A stretch of 38,571 bases of DNA from assembly GCA_028868335.1 (NCBI GenBank), contig JAGWUU010000003.1, positions 1 through 38,571 of the forward strand, read 5' to 3'. A model generated the notes under the pieces. The model did no database searches. It was not told the origin of the DNA and saw nothing but the letters and a program-made list of their open reading frames with translations. Shown piece by piece: positions 4,318 through 12,778 of this stretch. Both the position numbers and the translations under genes were made by a program. Position 1 is the stretch's first letter, and every line of letters starts with the position of its first letter. This stretch comes from Sphingomonadales bacterium (GTDB lineage Bacteria > Pseudomonadota > Alphaproteobacteria > Sphingomonadales > Sphingomonadaceae).

Positions 4318-5687
4318 TCACCCTGCGCCCCTACCAGCAAGCTATGATCGACGAGGCCCGCGCGGCCTATGCGCGGCGGGAACGCGCAGTGCTGTTCCAG
4401 CTTCCGACCGGTGGCGGCAAGACCGTTACGGCATCGACCGTCGTTCACGGCGCGGCGAACAAGGGCAACGTGACGTGGTGGCTGACCCATCGCCGCGAAC
4501 TTGCCGGACAGGCTAGCCAGACCTTCCATAATCTCGGCATTCCGCATGGCACGGTTCAGGCCGGGCACGTCTCGAACCCGCGCGCCTCGGTTCAGGTGGC
4601 ATCGATCCAGACCATCGTGCGCCGGCTCGACGAACTTCCGGCCCCCAACCTGATCGTGTTCGACGAGGCTCACCACATGGGCGCGGCGCAATGGGAGATG
4701 ATTTTCGACCGCTTCCCTGCCGCGCGCATCCTCGGCCTGACCGCAACTCCATGGCGCCTCGACGGTCAGGGCCTCGGAAACTGGTTCTCCCACATGGTTT
4801 CGGGGCCGACCACGGCAGAGCTGATCGGCAACGGCTCGCTCTCGCCTTACCGCCTGTTCGCCCCGGCCACGCCCGACCTGACCGGCGTTGCCACCACGGC
4901 GGGCGATTTCCAGCGCGGCGCGCTCGCCAAGGCGATGGACAAGCCGGCGATCGTCGGGGACGCGATCGGGCATTATCAACGCCTGTGCCCGGGCAAGCGC
5001 GCCGTGGCCTTCGCCGCTGGCGTCCAGAACAGCATCAACATCGCCAGCCAGTTCAACGACGTGGGTATTCGCGCCGAACACGTCGACGGATCGATGTCCG
5101 CCGAGGCGCGCGATGCCGCCGTCGAGCGCTTCCGGCGCGGCGAAACCTTGATCCTGTGCAATGCCGACCTTTTCGGCGAGGGCTTCGACGTTCCGGCGAT
5201 CGAGGCGGCAATCCTGCTGCGGCCGACCAAATCACTGAGCCTTCACCTGCAACAGGTCGGGCGCGCACTGCGTCCCTGTGAAGAAAAGGCCGAGGCGATC
5301 ATTCTCGATCATGCTGGCAATTCGCTGACCCATGGCCTGCCCGATGACGCCCGCGAATGGTGCCTGGCCGATCGCGAGAAGAAGAAGCGCGCCGCCCCCG
5401 CCGATGTCGCGATCCGTTCATGCCCGGAATGCTTCTACGTCTATCGTCCCGCCCCGCGCTGTCCGCAGTGTGGCCATGCCGCGCCGGTCGTGGCGCGCGA
5501 GATCGAGCAGATCGAGGGCACGCTGGCCGAGGTCAAGCGGGTTGAGCCTCGCGCCAAGTTCCGGGAGCAGGGCAAAGCTGGATCACTCGAGGCTTTGATC
5601 GAGCTTGGCCGGTCACGCGGGTACAAGTCGCCTGAATTCTGGGCGCGGCGGGTTTGGGCCTCTCGGCAAGGGAGGCGCGCAGCGTGA
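4314..5687 (+). CDS. Superfamily 2 DEAH helicase with C-terminal zinc ribbon
   Basis: The 457-residue protein resembles the ResIII/SSL2-type DNA helicases of phage replication modules. Visible motifs are Walker A PTGGGKT (31-37), DEAH (117-120), TAT (143-145) and the motif VI-like QQVGRALR (313-320). A C4 zinc ribbon follows (Cys370, Cys373, Cys383, Cys386). It should unwind or translocate on DNA using ATP during phage replication or recombination. It is joined by ATGA to the upstream microgene and by GTGA to the HNH gene, inside the early/replication operon. No restriction or methyltransferase subunit is adjacent, which argues against a restriction system. Confidence 0.9.
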   Translation: MITLRPYQQAMIDEARAAYARRERAVLFQLPTGGGKTVTASTVVHGAANKGNVTWWLTHRRELAGQASQTFHNLGIPHGTVQAGHVSNPRASVQVASIQTIVRRLDELPAPNLIVFDEAHHMGAAQWEMIFDRFPAARILGLTATPWRLDGQGLGNWFSHMVSGPTTAELIGNGSLSPYRLFAPATPDLTGVATTAGDFQRGALAKAMDKPAIVGDAIGHYQRLCPGKRAVAFAAGVQNSINIASQFNDVGIRAEHVDGSMSAEARDAAVERFRRGETLILCNADLFGEGFDVPAIEAAILLRPTKSLSLHLQQVGRALRPCEEKAEAIILDHAGNSLTHGLPDDAREWCLADREKKKRAAPADVAIRSCPECFYVYRPAPRCPQCGHAAPVVAREIEQIEGTLAEVKRVEPRAKFREQGKAGSLEALIELGRSRGYKSPEFWARRVWASRQGRRAA

Positions 5688-6157
5688 AGCAGATTGAACT
5701 TTCCGCTGGGCGCGGGATCGTGCTGGTTTCGGACTGCGACTTTGAAGCATTGTCGGCTTTCCGCTGGCACCTTCACAGCGCGGGATACGCCTATCGCGCG
5801 CAGAAGAAATCCGGCAAGCAAACCAATTTTCTGATGCATCGCCAGATCATGCAGCCCGAAAAAAGCATGTTGGTCGATCACATCAACGGTAACAGATTGG
5901 ACAACAGGCGCGAAAATCTGCGCTTGGCTACCCATGCCCAGAATGCCTGCAACAACGCTGCGATCGTCGGCACATCGGCGCGGCGCGGCGTGAGCTGGCA
6001 CACATCGCGGGGAAAATGGCGCGCGACGATCAAGGTCGATGGGCGAGCCCGACATGTCGGATATTTTGCGACCGAGGACGACGCGGCTGCTGCTTACGAT
6101 AAGGCGGCAACTGATCTGCATGGGGAGTTCGCGCGACTCAATGAGGTGCAAGCATGA
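5684..6157 (+). CDS. HNH endonuclease with AP2 DNA-binding domain
   Basis: GTG at 5684-5686 overlaps the helicase TGA; a start at 5654 would lie inside the helicase, so the coupled GTG is used (157 residues). Residues about 50-90 form an HNH_3-type nuclease with His52, the DHINGN core (65-70) and downstream Asn residues. Residues 101-155 form an AP2 domain (GVSWHTSRGKWRAT and HVGYFATEDDAAAAYDKAA). HNH-AP2 proteins are free-standing homing-type endonucleases common in phages. The gene sits between replication genes without disrupting them, so it may be a selfish insertion that has become translationally coupled. Confidence 0.85.
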   Translation: MKQIELSAGRGIVLVSDCDFEALSAFRWHLHSAGYAYRAQKKSGKQTNFLMHRQIMQPEKSMLVDHINGNRLDNRRENLRLATHAQNACNNAAIVGTSARRGVSWHTSRGKWRATIKVDGRARHVGYFATEDDAAAAYDKAATDLHGEFARLNEVQA

Positions 6158-6477
6158 GCCAGCCCCACAACGATCTTGTCCGCAAAATCCGCCTCTACCT
6201 GTCCGAGATCGGCGCAATGTCGGTTCCGGTCGATACCCCCGGCATGCTCTACACCCGCGATGGACGCCCGGCGAAGTTCGGGATCAAGGGCACGCTCGAC
6301 ATTGCCGCTACGGTCAAGGGCCGCGCGGTGTGGATTGATGCCAAAATCGGACGGGACCGCTTGAAACCGGCTCAACAGAAATTCGCCGCGGCACAGGAAC
6401 GCGCCGGGGGCATCGCCTTCGCCGCCTGGTCGGTGGGCGACGTTGAAGCCCGCCTGACCAAGGAGGGCCTGCTGTGA
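6154..6477 (+). CDS. VRR-NUC domain nuclease
   Basis: The 107-residue protein is a stand-alone VRR-NUC domain of the PD-(D/E)XK superfamily. GIKGTLDIA supplies the catalytic Asp, and WIDAKIGRDRLKPAQQKFAA gives the D-x-K core and the conserved K-P-x-Q helix. Phage VRR-NUC proteins act on branched or flapped DNA in replication and recombination and often accompany helicases, as here. ATGA overlap upstream and GTGA overlap downstream place it in the replication operon. Confidence 0.85.
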   Translation: MSQPHNDLVRKIRLYLSEIGAMSVPVDTPGMLYTRDGRPAKFGIKGTLDIAATVKGRAVWIDAKIGRDRLKPAQQKFAAAQERAGGIAFAAWSVGDVEARLTKEGLL

Positions 6478-7109
6478 TCAACGCCATCTCCGAACTGTGG
6501 TTCGCCCGCGCCAAGGATAGCCCGGCCAAGGCGTGGTGGGGCGCCAGCCTGGACCGTGCCCCGGTGTTCCGCGCCCTGCGCATCGGCCCCAATGACGCCG
6601 GTGCGGTCTATGCCGCAGCCCCCTTTCGCGTGGCGCGCGATGCCAACGATCAATGGTGCGTGCTGGCAGCGTGGCCCAGCCCGGCGCTGTTGGGCGATCC
6701 AGATCCCGACTGGCTGGGAATCGAAACCGTGCTGGCGTGGAATCCGCTGGCCAATAGCGTGCAGATCCTTGGCGATACCATGTCCCAGCTCGTCGGCGCG
6801 TTCGAGCGCAGCGATCAGGGCACCCTCTTCGGCCAGCCCTTCGCCTTCTTCCGGACATGGGTCGAACAGCGCGCGGCCTTCGCCACGGCCTGGCAGGCGG
6901 CGCGATCGGCCCATTTCACCACCCCCCCGCCCGAAAAGGACACGCCCGGAATGCTGATCGTGGGTGATGCCCAGAAAGTCCTATGGCGCGGCCATGATCT
7001 GCCCGAGACACTGAACTGCGTCGGGATCGATGCCGCCACGGTCAACAAGGCGATCGTGCGCAGCGCCAACCTGCCCCGCGCGGTCAGTGCAATGAGGGCG
7101 GCGGCGTGA
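6474..7109 (+). CDS. Hypothetical protein in replication module (211 aa)
   Basis: GTG 6474 overlaps the VRR-NUC stop. The protein is acidic to neutral, with several Trp-rich stretches (WWGASLDRAPVFRALRIGPN, WCVLAAWPSP, WLGIETVLAWNP) and a C-terminal part resembling GMLIVGDAQKVLWRGHDLPE. I do not recognise a named domain. Its place directly before the VirE-type protein, with a TGATG junction, suggests a partner in replication initiation such as a primase-like or loader function; this is inference from context. Confidence 0.65.
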   Translation: MINAISELWFARAKDSPAKAWWGASLDRAPVFRALRIGPNDAGAVYAAAPFRVARDANDQWCVLAAWPSPALLGDPDPDWLGIETVLAWNPLANSVQILGDTMSQLVGAFERSDQGTLFGQPFAFFRTWVEQRAAFATAWQAARSAHFTTPPPEKDTPGMLIVGDAQKVLWRGHDLPETLNCVGIDAATVNKAIVRSANLPRAVSAMRAAA

Positions 7110-8323
7110 TGGCGGATGCTATTCCCCTCAACGCCTGGAAGGGCCGGCTCGCCTCGTCCAAGCAGGGCTACAAGAAGAGTATCACCAACCTGATGCTGTT
7201 CCTGAAAAACCTGCCCGACCTTGGCCCGGCGATCCGCTGGAACGAACTGGCCCAGCGCACGGAATGGAACGGCGCGGCGCTCGAAGATCATCACCTGATC
7301 GACATGCGCCTGATTCTGGAGCGCAACGAGTTCGATCCCTCGGTGGCGGACATGCTCGGCGCGGTCAATCGCCATGCCCGCGAGAACGCTTACCATCCGG
7401 TGCGCGACTACCTGCGCGCGTTGAAATGGGACGGCACCCCCCGGCTCGATCACTGGATGCACGCCACTCTCGGCGCGCCCGATACCCCGTTCGTCCGCGC
7501 CGTAGGCCGCAAGACCTTGATCGCCGCCGTGGCGCGCGCGTTCAAGCCGGGCTGCAAGGTCGATACCGTGCTTGTCCTCGAAGGACCGCAGGGCATTCGC
7601 AAATCGACGGCCATCGCCGCCCTGTTCGGCCCCGAGGTCACGGCGGAATCGGTCAACCTGTTCGACCAGCACAACAAGATGGTCATGGCCATGATGGGCG
7701 CGTGGTGCGTCGAACTAGCCGAGTTCATCGCGATCACCCGGCGCGACGAGAACACTGTGAAGGGCATGCTGTCGATGCGCAATGACCGCGTCGTGCTGCC
7801 CTATGCAAAAATGGCGTCGGAACACCCCAGGCAGTGCGTGTTCTTCGGCACGATCAACCCGGGCGAAGCGGGCTACCTGACCGACAGCACGGGCAACCGG
7901 CGCTACTGGCCGGTCGAAGTGACCAAGGCCGATGTCGAACTGATCGAGACGCGCCGCGACCAGATATGGGCCGAGGCGTTTCGCGCCTTCATGGCCGACG
8001 AACCATGGTGGCTGACCGACGCCGAGGAAAGTCTTGCCGCGCGCGAAGTCAGCAGGCGCGAGGAAATTGACGTATGGGACGAAATACTCGCGGCCAAGAT
8101 GGCCAAGCAGGAAGCCGACGACTATGCTCCGATCGGCTCATTGACCATCGGCGCGGCGTTGCAAATGATCGGCGTTCCGAACGAACGCATGGACCGAAAA
8201 GCGCGCGACAGGGCCGCTTCCGCGCTGCGCCGGCTGGGGTTCACGTCGAAGTTTGCCAAGGAGCGCGACGAAGCCGGCAACCGTTCGTCGGTGCGTATTT
8301 TCTTCCGGGGAGACGCGCCATAA
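7109..8323 (+). CDS. VirE-family (PF05272) P-loop replication protein
   Basis: The 404-residue protein starts at ATG 7109 (TGATG junction); a GTG three bases earlier is also possible. It belongs to the virulence-associated E family, a primase-helicase-like P-loop group of phages and mobile elements. Residues 99-118 include the family segment WDGTPRLDHWM. Walker A is GPQGIRKST (159-167) and the Walker-B-like strand is VELAEF (201-206). FFGTINPGEAGYLTDSTGNR is the conserved sensor and arginine-finger region. A C-terminal winged-helix-like part ends the protein. It is probably the replicative helicase or initiator. The repeat-rich segment right after it is a candidate target. Confidence 0.88.
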   Translation: MADAIPLNAWKGRLASSKQGYKKSITNLMLFLKNLPDLGPAIRWNELAQRTEWNGAALEDHHLIDMRLILERNEFDPSVADMLGAVNRHARENAYHPVRDYLRALKWDGTPRLDHWMHATLGAPDTPFVRAVGRKTLIAAVARAFKPGCKVDTVLVLEGPQGIRKSTAIAALFGPEVTAESVNLFDQHNKMVMAMMGAWCVELAEFIAITRRDENTVKGMLSMRNDRVVLPYAKMASEHPRQCVFFGTINPGEAGYLTDSTGNRRYWPVEVTKADVELIETRRDQIWAEAFRAFMADEPWWLTDAEESLAAREVSRREEIDVWDEILAAKMAKQEADDYAPIGSLTIGAALQMIGVPNERMDRKARDRAASALRRLGFTSKFAKERDEAGNRSSVRIFFRGDAP

Positions 8324-8337
8324 GCGCCCCGCCCACC

Positions 8338-8626
8338 TGTCCACCAGCCTGTCCACTAGGGTGTCCACCAGCCCACGGCGAAGCTGTATCTAGTGGACAC
8401 TTTGTTCATATTTCACCGAATAAAGATGAATTATTTGTCCACCATCCCACTTGTCCACCAATCCAAAACATGGCTAGTGGACACGATGGTGGACACCCTA
8501 AGTCCATAGAAATCAGACATTTTTCTGCCCTGTCCACTATCTTTTCTCTAATTTCTAAAAAAAGAAGAATAGAAGAGAAAAACGCCAAACCAAAGGAATA
8601 CGCGCGCGAGGGTAGACAGGTGGACA
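8338..8626. repeat. Iteron-like array of TGTCCAC(C/T)A; candidate replication origin
   Basis: Between the VirE gene and the next gene (8324-8647) lie ten copies of a 9-mer. Forward copies start at 8338, 8350, 8362, 8436, 8452 and 8531. Inverted copies lie at 8391-8399, 8475-8483, 8487-8495 and 8618-8626 (the last with one mismatch). The first three are spaced exactly 12 bp apart, as are 8475 and 8487. The middle, about 8400-8600, is much more AT-rich than the rest of the window and contains an A/G-rich tract near 8556-8583. Repeats, AT richness and position next to the initiator-like gene are the usual marks of an iteron origin. No convincing coding frame is present. Confidence 0.6.
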
Positions 8627-8647
8627 CCCCCACCAAGGAGGCGAGCC

Positions 8648-8830
8648 GTGGGTGAGCAATTCCTCGCAGGGGCCATCGTCGGCGCGGCCAGCGTGGTCGA
8701 GGTGCTGGTCATCCGCGCCATCCTCGCCGAGCGCCGCCGCATCGCCAAACGCCGGTTTCGCCGTGCGGTGTTGCGCGGGTTTGCCGATGTCGTGTTCCCG
8801 CCGGTCCATGTGCGGCGGGGGATGAAATGA
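8648..8830 (+). CDS. Small membrane-anchored basic protein (60 aa)
   Basis: GTG 8648 follows AAGGAGG by 6 bases, one of the best ribosome-binding sites in the window. The N-terminal half is hydrophobic (EQFLAGAIVGAASVVEVLVI) and the second half very basic (AERRRIAKRRFRRAVLRG). It is probably a one-span protein with a positive cytoplasmic tail. The function is unknown. Its TGA overlaps the next ATG. It is the first gene after the repeat array, so a transcription start may lie within the array. Confidence 0.6.
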   Translation: MGEQFLAGAIVGAASVVEVLVIRAILAERRRIAKRRFRRAVLRGFADVVFPPVHVRRGMK

Positions 8831-9369
8831 TCCACGTCCATTTTCCGACGCCAACGGGGGTTCGCGTGAAGATTGCCAGCAAGTCACCGTTGAGTTTCCG
8901 GGGACATTATTGCCGTGATTGCGGCGCGCCGATCAGTTCTTCATCGCGCGGGCGCTGCAAGATTTGTTGCTATATCAAGCCGCCACGATCCATCCCTGAT
9001 GATTTCCTGGCCGTTCTTCGCGAGATCGGATCACATGGGGCGGCGCGGTATTATCGTGCGAGCCTCACCGATGTCACCCGCTGGCGCCGCGAACTCGATC
9101 TCCCCCCCCAAGCACGGATCAAGCGCGGGATAGGACGGCAACATACCTCGCGCGGGTTTGCGGAGCGCCCTCTGTTGGTCATGCGGGACCTGACCCTGGC
9201 TGGCCAAGCAGCAGACTTCCTGCGGCGCTTCGGCTCGGTCTACCGCTGCGACGTGACCGGCAAGCCGAACTCGAAGGGAACGCGCTGGAAGCGCAATTAT
9301 TCAGTGCTGACCGATGATGAGTTGATGCACCGCGCCCGCCGTTTGGGCTGGACACCGATGGAATTCTGA
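8827..9369 (+). CDS. Zinc-finger, HTH-like regulator (180 aa)
   Basis: Cys29, Cys32, Cys44 and Cys47 form a C4 zinc-binding knuckle (YCRDCGAPISSSSRGRCKIC). A helical region, GAARYYRASLTDVTRWRREL, resembles a helix-turn-helix. A C-terminal part, TDDELMHRARRLGWTPMEF, closes the protein. It looks like a sequence-specific DNA-binding protein. It lies immediately before the terminase genes, the usual place of a late-gene activator in many phages; that role is inference. Confidence 0.65.
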   Translation: MIHVHFPTPTGVRVKIASKSPLSFRGHYCRDCGAPISSSSRGRCKICCYIKPPRSIPDDFLAVLREIGSHGAARYYRASLTDVTRWRRELDLPPQARIKRGIGRQHTSRGFAERPLLVMRDLTLAGQAADFLRRFGSVYRCDVTGKPNSKGTRWKRNYSVLTDDELMHRARRLGWTPMEF

Positions 9370-9381
9370 TAGGGTGAGATT

Positions 9382-9825
9382 ATGGCAAAGGCCCCGACCA
9401 AGCAGGCAAAAGCACAAAGAAAGCCCAAGGTAGCTGCATCGACCGTGCGGACGAAGCGGAATGCCGAAGCCATCTGCGAGGGGCTGTCGAACGGAATACC
9501 GCTTCGCCAATTGTGCCGCGAATTGCACATCAGCAAGTCCGAGGTCTACCGTTGGAAGGATGATGATGTCGAGTTGGCGGGACGGATCGCGCGCGCACGC
9601 GAAATCGGGTTTGACGACATTGCAGAGGCGCTGATCGAGATCATCGACGACATGGCCGAGGACCCGGCATCGCGCAGGGTTCGGGCTGAATACCGGCTCA
9701 AACTGCTCGCGAAATGGGCGCCCAAGCAATACGGGGATCGCATCGACCTGACATCGTCGGATGGGTCGATGTCGCCGCCAAAGACCTTGGCGGACTTCTA
9801 CGGCGAAGGCCTGGCAGGCAAGTGA
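9382..9825 (+). CDS. terS: Terminase small subunit
   Basis: The 147-residue protein has a basic Lys/Ala-rich N-terminus and a helix-turn-helix (GIPLRQLCRELHISKSEVYR, about residues 38-57). The characteristic C-terminal core of phage small terminases, RVRAEYRLKLLAKWAPKQYG, leads into DRIDLTSSDG. It recognises the packaging site and feeds DNA to the large subunit. GGGTGAG upstream is a fair ribosome site. The large subunit starts 4 bases after its stop. Confidence 0.88.
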   Translation: MAKAPTKQAKAQRKPKVAASTVRTKRNAEAICEGLSNGIPLRQLCRELHISKSEVYRWKDDDVELAGRIARAREIGFDDIAEALIEIIDDMAEDPASRRVRAEYRLKLLAKWAPKQYGDRIDLTSSDGSMSPPKTLADFYGEGLAGK

Positions 9826-9828
9826 CCC

Positions 9829-11232
9829 GTGCCGCTACTCAACCCCAACCTTAAGGGCTTCTTTGAAACCCCGAACGTGCGCAACTACGCCCTCTACGGC
9901 GGGCGCGCGTCGAGCAAGACTTATCACACGGCCGGATTTTGCGTGTTCCTGGCGTCACAATATCGGGTGAAGTTCCTCTGTGTCCGGCAGTTTCAGGCAC
10001 GCATCGCGGATTCGGTCAAGTCGGTGATCGAGGAGGCGATCTTCGCGGCCGGGCTGCAGGCAGAGTTCTCCATCACGGACGACAGCATCTCCCACAAGCT
10101 GACCGGATCGACATTCACATTCCTCGGCATTCGCCGCAATCTACGCGAGATCAAGGGTATTGCCGGTATCGATGTGTTGTGGATCGAAGAGGCGGAAGAC
10201 CTGGACGAGGAGCAATGGGGCATTCTCGAGCCGACGATCCGTGCCGAAAGCTCGCGCGTCCTGATCGTGTTCAATCCTCGCTTCGCCAGCGATTTCGTGT
10301 GGAAGAAGTTCGTCGTGAACCCTTCTAGTGACACGCTCGTGCGCTGCATCAATTACGACGAGAACCCCTATCTATCCTCGACGATGCGCAAGATCATCGA
10401 TCGGATGAAGTGCGAAGACCCGGACGAATTCGAGCACATCTACCTCGGCGTGCCGCGCGACGATGACGACATGGCGGTGATCAAGCGCTCATGGATCATG
10501 GCCGCGATCGATGCGCACAAGGCGCTGGGGATCGATCCATCGGGTTCAAAGCGTCTCGGCTTCGACGTGGCGGACAGCGGCAAAGACAAGTGCGCCACGG
10601 TGTTCGCGCACGGCCAACTCGTCAGCCGCGCAGAGCAATGGAAAGCGGGTGAACACGAACTACTCAAATCGACCACCCGCGTCTGGAATGCCGCAATCGA
10701 ACTGGACGCCATGGTAGTATACGATTCGATCGGTGTCGGCGCCGGCGTCGGTGCCAAGATCAACGAACTCAACAAGACCGAACGTGATGGGCGTCCGTTC
10801 GCGCGTATCCAGCATACCGGGTTCAATGCCGGGGGCGAAGTCTACCGGCCCGACGCGATCTACGCCGGGACGCGCAAGTCGAACCGCGACATGTTCGCCA
10901 ACATCAAAGCCCAGGCGTGGTGGCATGTCGCCGACTTGTTCCGCAACACCTACAACGCGGTGCGCGGCGGCATGGATTTCAACCCCTCGGACCTGATCTT
11001 CATCGACAGCGGTATCGACAATCTCGCCCAGCTGATCGACGAACTGGCGACGCCCAGGCGCGACTTCGACAATGCCGGCAAGGTCAAGGTCGAGAGCAAG
11101 AAGGACCTGGCCAAGAGCAACCGCGAAGGCGGCGCGGTCCCTTCCCCCAACCTCGCCGATGCGTTCATCATGGCCTTCGCGCCGGGGCGCAAGGCCATGG
11201 CGATCAGCGCGGATACCCTGCGCGCAGCGTAG
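9829..11232 (+). CDS. terL: Terminase large subunit (PBSX/Terminase_3 type)
   Basis: The 467-residue protein has an N-terminal ATPase with a Walker-A-like GGRASSKT (24-31) and Walker B VLWIEEAE (116-123). The C-terminal RNase-H-like nuclease has likely metal ligands Asp246 (GFDVADSG), Asp299 (VVYDSIG) and Asp444 (NLADAF). It should translocate and cut phage DNA at the portal. The start is GTG 9829, with no strong ribosome site, so it probably depends on the small-subunit gene. Length and motif order are normal for the family. Confidence 0.93.
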   Translation: MPLLNPNLKGFFETPNVRNYALYGGRASSKTYHTAGFCVFLASQYRVKFLCVRQFQARIADSVKSVIEEAIFAAGLQAEFSITDDSISHKLTGSTFTFLGIRRNLREIKGIAGIDVLWIEEAEDLDEEQWGILEPTIRAESSRVLIVFNPRFASDFVWKKFVVNPSSDTLVRCINYDENPYLSSTMRKIIDRMKCEDPDEFEHIYLGVPRDDDDMAVIKRSWIMAAIDAHKALGIDPSGSKRLGFDVADSGKDKCATVFAHGQLVSRAEQWKAGEHELLKSTTRVWNAAIELDAMVVYDSIGVGAGVGAKINELNKTERDGRPFARIQHTGFNAGGEVYRPDAIYAGTRKSNRDMFANIKAQAWWHVADLFRNTYNAVRGGMDFNPSDLIFIDSGIDNLAQLIDELATPRRDFDNAGKVKVESKKDLAKSNREGGAVPSPNLADAFIMAFAPGRKAMAISADTLRAA

Positions 11233-11233
11233 C

Positions 11234-12778
11234 ATGAACCTTACACGTTCGCTGCGAGGCCTCATGTTCGACCGTATCCGCGCTGCCTGGCGCGCCTTCT
11301 GGAACAGCACTGCCGCCCCGGTGGTTGCCGCCAAGGCGGAAGCGCGAGACTTGCGGATCAGCAATGCGGTAATGTGGGAGGCCGAGCGGCACGGGGGCCG
11401 GGCGTTCATGCCCCAGGAGACGTTCCTGCGCGCCAGCCCGCTACCCGGCACGCTCCCGCAGGGGTTCGCCATGGACAGCCTGCCCGCAACCGACACGCTG
11501 GCGACCTATGCGCTGCAGCAACTGCACCACGAGGGTCTGGGCTTTCTCGGCTATCCCTACCTCGCCGAACTCTCCCAGCGCGGCGAATACCGCAAGATTG
11601 CTTCGATCTGGGCCGAGCACTGCACCCGCAAGTGGATCAAAATCAGCGGCGATGACGCGAAGGTCAAGAAGCTCGAGGCCGAACTCGAACGGCTCGACGT
11701 GCGCGAGACCTTTCGCAAGGCGATCGAGCGCGAATGCTTCTTCGGCCGGATGCAGCTGTTCATGGATTTCGGGGATTGGAATCGGCCGGACGAATTGACC
11801 GTGCCGCTCGCCGTCGATGATCGCAAGATCGGGCCGGAGCGCCCGCTCAAACGCCTGACTCTGGTCGAGCCGATGTGGTCCTACCCCGGCATCTACAGCG
11901 CGCAGAACCCGCTGGCACCGGACTTCTACAACCCCTCGAACTGGTTTGTCTCGGGCCTGACGGTCCATGCCTCGCGTCTCCTGACGCTGGTCGGCCACGA
12001 GATGCCCAACATGCTCAAGCCCGCCTATGCGTTCGGCGGTGTCAGCCTGACCCAGCTCTGCAAACCCTATGTCGACAACTGGCTGCGCACCCGGCAATCG
12101 GTGTCCGACCTGATCAGCGCCTTCTCGGTCATGGTGCTCAAGACCAACATGGAATCGGTGCTGGCCGGCGGTCCCGGCGACGCGCTGTTCACCCGCGTCG
12201 ACATGTTCAATAAGATGCGCGACAATCGTGGCGCGTTCGTGATCGACAAGGGCGAGGAAGATTTCACCAACGTCTCCGCGCCGATCGCCGGGTTGCACGA
12301 GCTGCAGGCGCAGGCCCAGGAGCAGATGTCATCGATCTCGAGCATTCCGCTGGTGATCCTGCTCGGCATCACGCCATCGGGCCTCAACGCCAGCTCGGAA
12401 GGCGAAATCCGCGTCTTCTACGATGCGATCATGGCCTACAATGAGCGGGTTTGCGCGCCAGCCCTGCGCACCTTGCTCGATGTGGTGCAACTCTCGGTGT
12501 TCGGCAAGATCGAGGACGATATCGCGTTCGAGTTCGAATCGCTGTGGGAGATGAGCGACAAGGACAAGGCTGACGTACGCAAGTCCGATGCCGAGGCCGA
12601 TGTGGGCTACATCAACGCTGGCGTCGTCGATGCCGAGGAAGTGCGCGAGCGACTGCGCAATGATGAAACCAGCCTGTTCCACGGCGTTGACCTGTCCGGC
12701 CCGCCGCCCGAGCCGCAGGTCGATATGAGCGATGACCTTAAAGGTGCGGAAGGCGCAACCTTGCCCAAGGCGGTGTGA
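11234..12778 (+). CDS. Portal protein, DUF1073 family
   Basis: Starting at ATG 11234, just after the terminase stop, the product is 514 residues; the frame is open upstream but overlaps terminase. Family features are the N-terminal LRISNAVMWEAERHGGRAFM region, HEGLGFLGYPYLAELSQRGE, the MWSYPGIYSAQNPLAPDFYN segment and the LLGITPSGLNASSEGEIRVF motif typical of DUF1073 (PF06381) portals. It forms the dodecameric ring through which DNA is packaged. Database names for this family sometimes mention anti-CBASS Acb1; position and length here fit a portal. Confidence 0.9.
   Translation: MNLTRSLRGLMFDRIRAAWRAFWNSTAAPVVAAKAEARDLRISNAVMWEAERHGGRAFMPQETFLRASPLPGTLPQGFAMDSLPATDTLATYALQQLHHEGLGFLGYPYLAELSQRGEYRKIASIWAEHCTRKWIKISGDDAKVKKLEAELERLDVRETFRKAIERECFFGRMQLFMDFGDWNRPDELTVPLAVDDRKIGPERPLKRLTLVEPMWSYPGIYSAQNPLAPDFYNPSNWFVSGLTVHASRLLTLVGHEMPNMLKPAYAFGGVSLTQLCKPYVDNWLRTRQSVSDLISAFSVMVLKTNMESVLAGGPGDALFTRVDMFNKMRDNRGAFVIDKGEEDFTNVSAPIAGLHELQAQAQEQMSSISSIPLVILLGITPSGLNASSEGEIRVFYDAIMAYNERVCAPALRTLLDVVQLSVFGKIEDDIAFEFESLWEMSDKDKADVRKSDAEADVGYINAGVVDAEEVRERLRNDETSLFHGVDLSGPPPEPQVDMSDDLKGAEGATLPKAV

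Noticed and set aside
4314-6477. Restriction-type defence system (ResIII-like helicase plus nucleases)
   Set aside because: No methyltransferase or specificity subunit is present. Helicase, VRR-NUC and VirE form an ordinary phage replication module.
8338-8626. CRISPR array
   Set aside because: Repeats are only 9 bases, occur in both orientations and lack uniform spacers; no cas genes are present.
8074-8655. Long plus-strand open frame across the repeat field, including a possible 61-residue protein from ATG 8470
   Set aside because: The first part lies antiparallel in phase to the VirE gene's real frame. The rest is low-complexity Cys/Pro/His and Lys-rich sequence made by the repeats, with atypical codon use and no ribosome site.
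11234-12778. Acb1-type anti-CBASS nuclease
   Set aside because: Although the DUF1073 family name is sometimes linked to Acb1, the length, motifs and position between terminase and head morphogenesis gene fit a portal.
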